A DNA stretch of 8,632 nucleotides from JANRLJ01 sp033762735 (GTDB lineage Bacteria > Chloroflexota > Anaerolineae > Aggregatilineales > Phototrophicaceae): contig JANRLJ010000187.1 of assembly GCA_033762735.1 (NCBI GenBank), positions 1-8,632 on the forward strand, written 5' to 3'. Position numbers and translations under genes: made by a program. Every line of letters starts with the position of its first letter. Position 1 is the stretch's first letter. Positions 1 through 6,990 of the stretch are shown here, one piece after another. The notes beneath the pieces were generated by a model. It had not been told where the DNA came from, ran no database searches, and worked only from the letters and a program-made list of their open reading frames with translations.

Positions 1-1797
1 CGGGCGCAGCAGTTGGCGCATGATGTTGCCGACCACTACCAGCAGCCCTTTCCCGCTCCTTTCGAGATCAAAGCACTGGATGCCCAGCCCGATTACTACT
101 TCGGCTACGGAACCGGCCCTAATCACGCGCCGTCCCTGGAGGCGGTCAAGACGTGGATGGACGGGGCAGAGCGCCGTTTCGACACCTTCACCATCGCTGA
201 ATACGCCAGTTGGGAGGATGCCGCCCCCGATGAGGTGGCGTTAGAGGCGGTGCTGAAAAGCGAGGGACTGGAAGCGGCCATGAACCAGGCCGAGCGCATG
301 GCAGTAGCATCGGGCTACCTCGACCCTGACCGCGTCGATCCCCGCGTCTTCTTTGATGAGACTGCCCCTCCCGATCCATTCGTTACTGAACACACCCGCG
401 ATATGCGTCACCAGCCTGCTTACCACATCGATGCCATCACGGCGGAGGGCGATGCTCGCCTGGAAGTGACGAAATCGTGGGGCGAGGGCGACCACCAGCG
501 CCTGGTTATCCCACAGTCCGACTGGTTGACCGCCCGGGAAAATGCCGAGGTCGCCCACGACCTGATGGAACGGGGTGATCTGCAGGGCGCGATGATACTC
601 GTAGAGATCGCCGGGATTGAAGCCGGCGTGATCGATCCAAAGCGTGATGATCCACGCCTGTTTACCGACGGGCCGCCCGACCCCTTTACCACCATCCGCG
701 AGCGTGACTTGGCCTCGCCGGAGATGGACACCCAAACTCTTCCCGCTTATCCGACGCTGTACGCCGACTGGGCGGAACAGGTGCAGCAGGAACGGGAAGC
801 CAATGCCCACCTGGAAGGGACGGCGTGGTTTGAAGCAACCTTTAAAAAAGGGGAACGCGACCTGTTGCAGCCGCTCGACGACACGGTGAACTACGGCGTG
901 GTGGTGCAGGCGGTCGATCCCTGGACGAGCGAACTGGCGGTTGAGAAATACTGGAAAGAACCGAATGGGCATCTGGGCAGCGACTCGCAAACGATCCAGA
1001 CCTTCGCCTCGGAGGATGACGTACAGCGTGAGGCGGCAGAAGCGGCACGGGAAGGGCTGCTCGACGTCTACGACGCACGCGGCTTAGAAGCGATGATGCA
1101 CCAGGCGGAACTGCTGGCGATGGATAGCGGGCAGTTAGATGGCGAGCGGCTCGATCCACGCCTGTTCACGAACGGCCCACCCGACCGCTTCGAGACGCTG
1201 GCGCAGCAGTTGGAAGTGGAGCCGAACCCCTACTGGAACACTGACAGGGAGCAGATCGAAGCACGGTCGGGTCAGGACGTAGAGAACCCGTACTGGCGAC
1301 TGGAGACGCTGCCCGTCAATGATCTGGACGGTCAACCGCTTGGTCATGCGCTGCACATGGTCGTTTATCCTGGCATCCCGCAGGAAGCGGATGCCGTTGG
1401 CAGTCCAGCCATCTCACCGGACGAGCCGTTTCGCTTGCTGGAGATGGCGCACTTCGAGACGACCGAAGCGGCCGATATGTTCGGGAAGGAATTCAACAGT
1501 TACCTGATACCCGATGTGCTGGACGGACCAGAACTGGCGGTAGAAGTCGCGCGGCTGGAAGGGCTGCCTGCCGAGTGGAAGACACTCGAAGGCGACGAGC
1601 TGAAGGCCTACCAGAACGCCGACCTGACCCTAATCCGAGAGCCCGCTGACTGGCATCTCTACAACCCAAATGCAGAGAGAGATGCACGCATTGCAGCGGA
1701 AGGGCTGTATACCGACCCAATGGTTTCGTCAGTCGATTTGAACCGTACTGATGATTCTGCGTCTACGGAACCAGCGCCCTTTGAACTTGATTTGTAG
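1..1797 (+). CDS. Repeat-containing acidic protein of a mobile element, 5' end outside window
   Basis: The frame is open from base 1, so the gene probably begins upstream; the first possible start inside is a TTG at 13, which would give 594 residues. Numbering from that TTG, three copies of a ~40-residue unit lie at about 85-125, 188-227 and 357-395, each reading roughly GLEAAM-x-QAE, then a DP-x-RLF-like step and PPDPF. Each is preceded by a less conserved stretch with Trp and an acidic A-rich helix. A diverged fourth segment (about 478-570) ends in ADWHLYNP. The protein is rich in Asp and Glu, with no signal peptide, membrane segment or catalytic motif that I can see. I do not recognise the family. 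Size, modular repeats and proximity to mobilization genes suggest a polyvalent-type accessory protein of a conjugative element; this is inference only. GC content is similar to the mobilization operon and higher than the following cargo genes. Confidence 0.8.
   Translation, partial: RAQQLAHDVADHYQQPFPAPFEIKALDAQPDYYFGYGTGPNHAPSLEAVKTWMDGAERRFDTFTIAEYASWEDAAPDEVALEAVLKSEGLEAAMNQAERMAVASGYLDPDRVDPRVFFDETAPPDPFVTEHTRDMRHQPAYHIDAITAEGDARLEVTKSWGEGDHQRLVIPQSDWLTARENAEVAHDLMERGDLQGAMILVEIAGIEAGVIDPKRDDPRLFTDGPPDPFTTIRERDLASPEMDTQTLPAYPTLYADWAEQVQQEREANAHLEGTAWFEATFKKGERDLLQPLDDTVNYGVVVQAVDPWTSELAVEKYWKEPNGHLGSDSQTIQTFASEDDVQREAAEAAREGLLDVYDARGLEAMMHQAELLAMDSGQLDGERLDPRLFTNGPPDRFETLAQQLEVEPNPYWNTDREQIEARSGQDVENPYWRLETLPVNDLDGQPLGHALHMVVYPGIPQEADAVGSPAISPDEPFRLLEMAHFETTEAADMFGKEFNSYLIPDVLDGPELAVEVARLEGLPAEWKTLEGDELKAYQNADLTLIREPADWHLYNPNAERDARIAAEGLYTDPMVSSVDLNRTDDSASTEPAPFELDL
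265..1197 (+). repeat. Three protein-level repeats inside the first gene
   Basis: The units are encoded at about 265-387, 574-693 and 1081-1197. Shared positions include Gly-Leu/Asp at the start, a Met, a Glu seven residues or so later, a Gly-x-Leu/Ile-Asp step, Asp-Pro-Arg, a Phe and the closing Pro-Pro-Asp-x-Phe-x-Thr. The first unit carries two extra residues before its Pro-Pro. Spacing is unequal (103 and about 168 residues between equivalent Met residues). The DNA has diverged more than the protein, so the duplication is old and under selection for protein sequence. Confidence 0.75.
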
Positions 1798-1800
1798 ACC

Positions 1801-1835
1801 ATGAACCCGGCAGATTGTCGGGTTCATCTTTTCTC
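1801..1835 (+). terminator. Rho-independent terminator after the repeat-protein gene
   Basis: A perfect 9-bp stem (ATGAACCCG at 1801-1809 with CGGGTTCAT at 1819-1827) encloses a 9-nt loop and is followed at once by the T-rich CTTTTCTC. It begins three bases after the TAG stop at 1795-1797. This separates the first gene from the zinc-ribbon gene and argues that the latter has its own promoter. Confidence 0.8.
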
Positions 1836-1850
1836 AGTTTCATCCCCTGC

Positions 1851-1856
1851 TATCAT
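1851..1856 (+). promoter_or_regulatory. Possible -10 box for the zinc-ribbon/AraC pair
   Basis: TATCAT lies 30 bases before the ATG at 1887 and just downstream of the terminator. No good -35 is visible at the usual spacing (T-rich sequence only). A start point near 1863 would leave a leader of about 24 nt. The assignment rests mainly on position. Confidence 0.25.
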
Positions 1857-1886
1857 GGAGCAAATGCCAGCAAGAATGGACGTATC

Positions 1887-2486
1887 ATGTTTCAGCCAGA
1901 TGATGAGTTTGATGGTGTGCTGATTGACACGATTTGTGTCGGTTGTGATTCACCGTTGCCGGTCAATGACCTGGGGTTGTGCGCCGACTGCTTTGCGAAA
2001 CTCGAACGCGACCTGATTCGGCAGCGGGATTGGGATCATTCAGCCACGGCATTTCTCGTCGCCGAGGATCAGCGCGAGGCACTGCGTGAACGGATCATCC
2101 GTGAGTACGGCGCAGCACTCGAACTCATAGCGCCGGATGACATTCAGAAACCGAAGCGCAAGAACAAACGCTCGCACTCGCGCAATACACAGCACAAACA
2201 AGAAATCGCTGCGAAAGCCATTCGGGAATACACGACAGAAGATGTCCTGCAAGCCGTGCGCAGTTTCCTTCAAACACAGGCAGACGAATGGGTCAATGCG
2301 AGCCGGTTGGAGCAGCATCTCTACGAGCGGTTCCACAAGTTGAAACCCAAGCACCTTGGCGAGCCGGGCAAGAAATACAAGAGCCTGTTGAAATTTATCT
2401 CAGATCATCCCGCTGATTTTGAGGTGCGCCAGGATGATGAGAAGAGAGGGTTGCACTGGATCAGATTAACAGTGAGTTACCGATGA
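1887..2486 (+). CDS. Zinc-ribbon protein with C-terminal LOTUS/OST-HTH-like domain
   Basis: The 199-residue product starts with a two-knuckle zinc ribbon: Cys17-x2-Cys20 and Cys32-x2-Cys35. A charged helical stretch follows (about 37-80), then a very basic linker (about 88-104, KPKRKNKR). The C-terminal part (about 117-195) has helices ending in a YKSLLKFISDHPADFEV-like stretch and a final HWIRL strand. That pattern resembles the winged-helix LOTUS/OST-HTH fold, known in other proteins to bind RNA or partner proteins. Together this suggests a nucleic-acid-binding protein; its target is unknown. A TTG at 1815 would extend the frame but lies inside the terminator hairpin, so I chose ATG 1887. 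Its TGA overlaps the ATG of the AraC-type gene (ATGA at 2483-2486), so the two are probably translationally coupled. The LOTUS call is from pattern recall and is the least certain part. Confidence 0.75.
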   Translation: MFQPDDEFDGVLIDTICVGCDSPLPVNDLGLCADCFAKLERDLIRQRDWDHSATAFLVAEDQREALRERIIREYGAALELIAPDDIQKPKRKNKRSHSRNTQHKQEIAAKAIREYTTEDVLQAVRSFLQTQADEWVNASRLEQHLYERFHKLKPKHLGEPGKKYKSLLKFISDHPADFEVRQDDEKRGLHWIRLTVSYR

Positions 2487-3322
2487 ATGCACTTCAATTT
2501 ACCATTGTACCACCACCTGAACCGCTGAAGGGTCAAGTGGAATGCTTCCGCATCGCCAAATATAATGGATTAGGTCCGCTGTCCATTCATGTAACCCCCA
2601 AAGCAGTACCCGGACTTGTTTTTCAGCACTACAGCAGGCATTCAGCGCTCACAAGCATTACGTACAATCCAGAACGACAACACTTTATGCCCACACTGTT
2701 CGTCTATGGTGCCGGGGTGAAACCGAGCATTATGAATTTCTCGGAGGCATACACATCTATACAAGTCATTCTGAAGCCTCATGCCTTACCCGCCTTGCTT
2801 GGTATCAATGCCTCGCTCATCCACCAAGGTATGGCGCTTGGGGTGAATGAAATAACCCGAACACATCTGGATGAACAACTGCTCGAAACCGACAATCAAA
2901 AACAACAAATCGACTTGCTGACCACCTTTCTGACACACCTGCTCACGCTGAACGGGTCGCGGGATAGGGTCATCGAGGAGAGTTTGCGGCTTATCCATCA
3001 CGATGTCGCTCGAGTCAGTGTAGCCGCTTTGCTCGAGGCGTTGAGTATCTCTGAACGACAGTTTGAACGACGCTTTCGACAAACCGTCGGGGTGTCGCCG
3101 CATGCCTATATTCGTGTGCGACGGGTTAATGAAGCCATTCGACTGATCAAACACGGGCAGTTCAGAACGCTGACCGAGGTCGCTCACCATCTCCATTTTT
3201 ACGACCAGTCCCACTTGATTCGAGACATGCAAACGTTCGCTGGACTGTCCCCTAAACATGTCGCCCGAAATCCAGTGGACTTCTATCATGATCCGGCTGG
3301 CTACTCCTACCTCAATAAATGA
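2483..3322 (+). CDS. AraC-family transcriptional regulator
   Basis: The 279-residue product has the AraC/XylS layout: an N-terminal ligand-type domain (about 1-150) and a C-terminal double helix-turn-helix (about 165-265). The first HTH includes VSVAALLEALSISERQFERR (179-198), followed by the linker GVSPHAYIRVRRVNEA. The second is recognisable from LTEVAHHLHFYDQSHLIRDM (230-249) and the family ending AGLSPKHV (253-260). The N-terminal half resembles the DUF6597-type domain often joined to this HTH; its ligand is unknown. The start ATG lies in the ATGA overlap with the preceding stop and has no strong Shine-Dalgarno, consistent with coupling. An obvious target would be the reductase gene 84 bases downstream or its own operon, but no operator can be assigned. 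Confidence 0.93.
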   Translation: MNALQFTIVPPPEPLKGQVECFRIAKYNGLGPLSIHVTPKAVPGLVFQHYSRHSALTSITYNPERQHFMPTLFVYGAGVKPSIMNFSEAYTSIQVILKPHALPALLGINASLIHQGMALGVNEITRTHLDEQLLETDNQKQQIDLLTTFLTHLLTLNGSRDRVIEESLRLIHHDVARVSVAALLEALSISERQFERRFRQTVGVSPHAYIRVRRVNEAIRLIKHGQFRTLTEVAHHLHFYDQSHLIRDMQTFAGLSPKHVARNPVDFYHDPAGYSYLNK

Positions 3323-3356
3323 CGGTTTTGTCCAATTTCTTCTGTACAACCCAACC

Positions 3357-3362
3357 TATACT
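3357..3362 (+). promoter_or_regulatory. Possible -10 box for the reductase gene
   Basis: TATACT is one base from the TATAAT consensus and lies about 45 bases before ATG 3407. The -35 is unclear: TTGTCC at 3328-3333 is 23 bases away, too far for a standard sigma-70 promoter. An activator such as the neighbouring AraC-type protein could compensate, but that is inference. Confidence 0.3.
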
Positions 3363-3394
3363 GCAATTCAGACAAGTCTCGCAAAATCAGGTTC

Positions 3395-3400
3395 GAAGGA
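3395..3400 (+). promoter_or_regulatory. Ribosome binding site of the reductase gene
   Basis: GAAGGA sits 6 nt before ATG 3407. It decides the start against TTG 3401, which directly abuts it. Confidence 0.7.
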
Positions 3401-3406
3401 TTGCAA

Positions 3407-4000
3407 ATGAGAAAAATCATTGTATTCAACAACGTCACCTTAGACGGGGTGCTTCAGGCACCCGGCAAAGCGGATGAAGATCTGCGTGGTGAGTTTCGTC
3501 ATGGGGGTTGGGCTGTGCCGTATGGGGCGATGCAGAGTCCGGAAGCCAGCGAAAGTATGCCTGGTTTTCGAGCTTTGCTGCTGGGCCGCCGCACCTATGA
3601 GCAGTTGTACGACTATTGGCCAAAACAGACGAATAATCCCTTCACCGAAATGCTCAACACCATGCCCAAATATGTCGTTTCAACGACCCTTCAGGAACCG
3701 CTGCCATGGAGCAACTCGATTCTGCTTAAAGGCGATGCTGTGGCATTGCTCAGAACACTTCAGCAGCAGGAAGGGGATGATCTGGTGGTGATGGGCAGTG
3801 GACAGTTGATTCGAAGCCTGGTCAAGCACAATCTGGTGGATCGATATGTGCTGCTGATCCATCCGCTGGTTCTGGGTTCAGGGCAGCGGCTCTTCGGCGA
3901 AGATGACAAACCAATGAATCTTCAACTGAACAGTGTGAAAGCAACAGCAAATGGTGTAATTGTGGCGACCTATCTTCCGGCAAATCCCTCAGAGATATGA
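3407..4000 (+). CDS. Dihydrofolate reductase family protein (RibD C-terminal domain)
   Basis: The 197-residue product matches the single-domain RibD_C/DHFR-like family: an N-terminal strand RKIIVFNNVTLDGV (2-15), LLLGRRTYEQL (57-67), the strand KYVVSTTL (88-95), VVMGSGQLIRSLVKHNLVD (127-145) and HPLVLGSGQRLF (152-163). These are NAD(P)H-type reductase elements. Members are soluble proteins, many of unknown substrate, and they are not established folate enzymes, so neither a folate-pathway role nor trimethoprim resistance should be assumed. The start is ATG 3407, preceded by GAAGGA (3395-3400) at 6 nt; a TTG at 3401 would leave no spacing. Length is normal for the family. It may form a small transcriptional unit with the AraC-type gene upstream. 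The stop codon lies inside a hairpin shared with the converging operon. Confidence 0.92.
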   Translation: MRKIIVFNNVTLDGVLQAPGKADEDLRGEFRHGGWAVPYGAMQSPEASESMPGFRALLLGRRTYEQLYDYWPKQTNNPFTEMLNTMPKYVVSTTLQEPLPWSNSILLKGDAVALLRTLQQQEGDDLVVMGSGQLIRSLVKHNLVDRYVLLIHPLVLGSGQRLFGEDDKPMNLQLNSVKATANGVIVATYLPANPSEI

Positions 4001-4015
4001 GCTGCCGCACATCTC
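3992..4015. terminator. Possible bidirectional terminator hairpin between converging genes
   Basis: GAGATATG (3992-3999) pairs with CACATCTC (4008-4015) over an 8-nt loop. On the - strand transcript the one non-Watson-Crick position is a G-U wobble; on the + transcript it is an A-C mismatch. It overlaps the reductase stop codon and lies 22 bases beyond the stop of the HU-like gene. Neither side has a strong T tract (AGTTTG on +), so termination is only suggested. Confidence 0.35.
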
Positions 4016-4037
4016 AGTTTGCAAGCATCGTTGTCGA

Positions 4038-4322
4038 TTAATCACCCGCTCTTAAACGCCGCTTCAATTGCTTACTGACGCGCAGCGTGATTTGTTGGAT
4101 AAAGCGCGGGGGTTCGCCAGTGGCGAGCGTTCCGCGCTGCTCCCCCCGGTCAATCGTTTGCGTTTCCAGCACGAGGAAGTTCTCCAGCTCGATCCGCCCA
4201 CCTGCAACGAGTTCCTCCGTCCATACGTCAACCAGCGCTTCCAGCATCATCTGCACATCACGGTTTTTCAGCCGTGTGCGCTGCCCGATTTTCTGGATCA
4301 TTTTGTTTTTGGTTAAGGTCAT
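4038..4322 (-). CDS. HU/IHF-family-like DNA-binding protein, last gene of mobilization operon
   Basis: The 94-residue product follows the HU/IHF layout. Two N-terminal helices (about 4-15, 18-40) begin with LTKNKMIQKIGQRTRLKNRD, like the LTK-x-LI...R-TGLSKKD start of HU. The strand GRIELENFLVLET (42-54) follows, where HU has VEL-x-GFG-F. A beta-arm region (58-76) contains ATGEPPRF, and the end is a basic helix RVSKQLKRRL (81-90). It is divergent: the GFG turn is replaced by NFL and the arm is atypical. HU/IHF proteins bend DNA, and IHF helps assemble relaxosomes in some conjugative plasmids, so a role at oriT is a reasonable inference. Its ATG overlaps the coupling-protein stop (ATGA) and is preceded by AAAGAGG at about 7 nt. 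It stops at TAA 4038-4040. Confidence 0.72.
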   Translation of the reverse strand: MTLTKNKMIQKIGQRTRLKNRDVQMMLEALVDVWTEELVAGGRIELENFLVLETQTIDRGEQRGTLATGEPPRFIQQITLRVSKQLKRRLRAGD

Positions 4323-6328
4323 TCTGCGGCCTCTTTCGTTTCTAACATCGCCTGATGGCGTGTCTGCATCGCTTGCAGCGTCCCCAGCCTGGTTCGCCCG
4401 CCGGACTTCTGTTCGGCATCCTCAGCGATCTTTGCCATGACGGACGCTGCCGCCCGATCCAGGAGGGGCGCGGCTGGGGGTGCTGGTGGGTCAGTTTGCG
4501 TTTCGAGTGCCAATCCGCGTTCCAGCAGCAGCGGTTCTGCCGGGTCGGTCTGCTTCAGTCGCTGCTTCCAGTCCTCGCGTTCGTAGAAGCGGGTGAGCCG
4601 GGCGTTGAGCACCACCTGTGTGGCAAACCCTGCTTCGACATAGCGGGCGAAGATGGTGCAGTTCCCCACCTGCGGCGTCACGACCTCATCCACCGTCAGC
4701 AGCGGTCGCTGCCTTAGGTGGCTGTTGGGGTCGTCGGTGTTGGCATCGGTCGTGGCCGTCCCGCTGGCTTTGCTGTAGAACTCCGCCGTGTCCGCATCAC
4801 ACCCGCCGTAGATGACCTGCGTCGCCAGCCCGGTGAACAAGGCCTGCGTCCCCTCGCTGCCGTAGATCATGTGGAACTGCCCCTTGGTCTGCGCGCCGAT
4901 CAGGATGCTGATGCGCCGCTTGCGGACGAGGTTGACATCTGCCACCAGCGAGTCCAGCTTGCCCAGCGTGGGGAACTCGTCGAGGATGACACCAACGGGA
5001 ACAGGCAGCGGCCCCTTGTTGCGCTCGCCAATCGTGTCCAGATCGAGCATCAGCTTACGCAGGGTCGCGCCGAGGTAGGAGGCATACACCGCTCGCATCC
5101 TGCCCGGACAGGTCAGCACGACCACGGTGGGCTGTGCCACGATTAGCTCTGCATCGAAGTCGGACGCAGCGGTATTGGCGCGCACATCGGTGGAAGCCCA
5201 GCCGGTGAGGGCGGTCGCCAGCGTCGCCACCACATTCGACGCGACTTTGCCATCTGACCCGACAGAGGCGATAAAGCTGTTGGCAAGCAGTGCCGCATCG
5301 TCCTTCTTCGAAGCAAGCTTCCCGGCCAGCCCCTTGAGATCATTCATGGCGTTGTAGATGTCGCCGAGGTTAGGGAAGCGGATCAGGCAGGCGGCCAGCA
5401 GGGCAGCGGCGCTGTCCGTCCAGAAGCGGTTGTCACCCTGGGCGGAGGGCACCAGCACATCGGCAATCGCCCGCGCATCCGAAACCGTATCGATCCCTTC
5501 CGCCAGGTTGAAGCGGGGGCCGCGGGTAGACGTAGGGTCATGCACCACCACCAGGTGCCGGGTCACAGCGGCATACTTCAGCACATGAGCAGTGATCTCG
5601 CCCTGCGGATCGGCCACCACCAGCGAGTGTCCGGCCAGCATCCGATCCGCGATGGCGGGCAGGATAATGCCCTGTGTCTTGCCCGACCCCGGTCCACCGA
5701 GGGTGAGGATACCGCGTGCGATGTCCTCCCCACTCAGCGAAAACCTCCCGGTTCCCAGATCGAGACGGCGTTTGCCTTCACCCCAGAACGCGCCCAGCAG
5801 CGTTAGCCCTTCGGCATCCTCTCGGCGGAAGCGCTTGTACTCGCGTGGGGTACAGAAATGCGACGAACCGAGCGCACCACGCTTGACCTGCGGCTGACGC
5901 ATCCGGTCGAGTCGTTCCCGTAGCCACCCGCCATTTTTGATGCCGTTGTGCAAGCCAACATTGACCAGAAATCCCGCAAAAACCAGCAGAAACCCACTCA
6001 GCAGCAGACGCAAGGAGTCGAGCTGACGCGGTGCGCCGACAAGGAACTGAATAACGGCGTTGGGTGCAGCGCGAGTCCGACTGCGATGCAGGGCGACATC
6101 CCCGGCAAGCGTCAAGTAAAGCGCGGTCACGGCCAGGGTGATGAGCAGATGGAGCGCGACCCGTCCGCCGCGTTTCCAGCCCTGCCACTGCTGCGGCTCG
6201 GTGGTGCGTTGGATGCCTGCCCCCAGCAGCGCGGCAAAGACCAGCGGGGCAGGCAGTGCCAAGCACAGTAATGGGACAAGGCAACTGCTCAACAGCGCCC
6301 GGCCATCGGTGAACAGCCAGTAGATCAT
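4319..6328 (-). CDS. VirD4/TraG-type conjugative coupling protein (T4CP ATPase)
   Basis: The 669-residue product is a membrane-anchored ATPase that links the relaxase-DNA complex to a type IV secretion channel. Three hydrophobic segments lie near the N-terminus (about 12-37, 57-78, 106-127), one more than the usual two. The segment RGALGSSHFCTPREYKRF (150-167) corresponds to the 'GSARWAT' region of the family. Walker A is GGPGSGKT (211-218), followed by VVADPQGEI (237-245). An all-alpha insert covers about 285-400, Walker B is VGVILDEF (445-452), and the motif LIGAQTKGQFHMIYG (476-490) follows. The C-terminal tail from about 600 is proline-rich then charged and probably contacts cargo. The start ATG overlaps the relaxase stop (ATGA, 6325-6328) with no clear Shine-Dalgarno, so translation is probably coupled. 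No VirB-like genes are present, so the channel must be encoded elsewhere. Confidence 0.96.
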   Translation of the reverse strand: MIYWLFTDGRALLSSCLVPLLCLALPAPLVFAALLGAGIQRTTEPQQWQGWKRGGRVALHLLITLAVTALYLTLAGDVALHRSRTRAAPNAVIQFLVGAPRQLDSLRLLLSGFLLVFAGFLVNVGLHNGIKNGGWLRERLDRMRQPQVKRGALGSSHFCTPREYKRFRREDAEGLTLLGAFWGEGKRRLDLGTGRFSLSGEDIARGILTLGGPGSGKTQGIILPAIADRMLAGHSLVVADPQGEITAHVLKYAAVTRHLVVVHDPTSTRGPRFNLAEGIDTVSDARAIADVLVPSAQGDNRFWTDSAAALLAACLIRFPNLGDIYNAMNDLKGLAGKLASKKDDAALLANSFIASVGSDGKVASNVVATLATALTGWASTDVRANTAASDFDAELIVAQPTVVVLTCPGRMRAVYASYLGATLRKLMLDLDTIGERNKGPLPVPVGVILDEFPTLGKLDSLVADVNLVRKRRISILIGAQTKGQFHMIYGSEGTQALFTGLATQVIYGGCDADTAEFYSKASGTATTDANTDDPNSHLRQRPLLTVDEVVTPQVGNCTIFARYVEAGFATQVVLNARLTRFYEREDWKQRLKQTDPAEPLLLERGLALETQTDPPAPPAAPLLDRAAASVMAKIAEDAEQKSGGRTRLGTLQAMQTRHQAMLETKEAAE

Positions 6329-6990
6329 CGGCGGGGAAACCAGTCATCGAGACTATCGGTGGCCGGGAGATCTGGTTCAACTTCCACTTCGCGCATGCGT
6401 CGCCATTGGGGGCCGACGATTTCATCTAACTGCGAGGCGAAATGGCGGCTGGCGATGTCCCGAAACAGGGCATCATGACCCCGTTCTTTGTTGTTGTAGA
6501 CCGGGAGGCGTTCGGCAATCGAGGGAACGGTGCCTGGCAGGATGACATGCGTGTGAAGCTGCTGCTGCGGGTTGCTGCCATCCTTCGGCTCCGTCTGACG
6601 GTCATGGATGACAAACGCAAATTCAGGCGTATCGTACCCTCGCGCCATGTAGTAATCTTCCACCACCCGCTCGGTTAGCTCACTCACCATCTGCCGCCGC
6701 TGCTCGGGTGGCACCAGTGCCATCAGGTCAGGCGCGGGCGAGATCACCCACGTCCATGCCAGCACATGCTTGCTTTGGAATTGCGAGCAATTCTTGAGGA
6801 TGTCGCCGTGATGCATCCCCAGTCCGTGATCCTGCCAGCGCTCGTAGCTGCGGTTCTGCGCCAGGTGATTGTTGCGCGTGTCCCGATACTGCACATACTT
6901 TAACAGCCCCTTCAACCCGGCGCGACCTGTCCCGCGTCCGATGCGCTGTGGCCCTTTGTAGGCGAAGTCGACCACGACAATCGCTTTCAT
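6325..6990 (-). CDS. Small HUH-type relaxase (mobilization nuclease)
   Basis: The 221-residue product looks like a bare relaxase domain. The N-terminus has a beta strand AIVVVDFAYKGP, then GLKGLLKYVQYRDTR (25-39), whose Tyr32 and Tyr35 sit where MOB-P relaxases such as VirD2 and RP4 TraI carry the nicking tyrosine. A central part SKHVLAWTWVISPAPD (73-88) resembles motif II. Motif III appears as His129-Asp130 and LHTHVILPGT with His146 and His148, the metal-binding histidines; 15 residues separate Asp130 from His146, more than the usual few. There is no helicase, primase or long C-terminal region, so other nicking-complex functions must come from partners. Its ATG overlaps the stop of the ribbon-helix-helix gene and its TGA overlaps the coupling-protein ATG. 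The family is a confident call; the exact MOB class and which Tyr is catalytic are not settled. Confidence 0.9.
   Translation of the reverse strand: MKAIVVVDFAYKGPQRIGRGTGRAGLKGLLKYVQYRDTRNNHLAQNRSYERWQDHGLGMHHGDILKNCSQFQSKHVLAWTWVISPAPDLMALVPPEQRRQMVSELTERVVEDYYMARGYDTPEFAFVIHDRQTEPKDGSNPQQQLHTHVILPGTVPSIAERLPVYNNKERGHDALFRDIASRHFASQLDEIVGPQWRRMREVEVEPDLPATDSLDDWFPRR

Noticed and set aside
241..990. Long open frame on the - strand (249 residues)
   Set aside because: It lies antisense to the repeat-protein gene in GC-rich DNA and has no recognisable motifs. The + strand frame has internal protein repeats that prove it is the coding one.
1815..1886. Earlier TTG start for the zinc-ribbon gene
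   Set aside because: The TTG lies inside the terminator hairpin 1801-1827. The extra residues resemble no domain, and ATG 1887 fits the zinc-ribbon start.
2786..3349. 187-residue open frame on the - strand
   Set aside because: It is antisense to the AraC-type gene, whose double helix-turn-helix is unmistakable.
3407..4000. Reading the reductase as a trimethoprim-resistance gene
   Set aside because: The motifs are those of the RibD C-terminal/DHFR-like family, not of the plasmid DfrA/DfrB resistance enzymes.
5778..6425. 215-residue open frame on the - strand
   Set aside because: It overlaps the 5' end of the coupling-protein gene in another frame. The product is an Ala/Arg/Cys-rich mixture without motifs, while the coupling-protein frame encodes membrane segments there.
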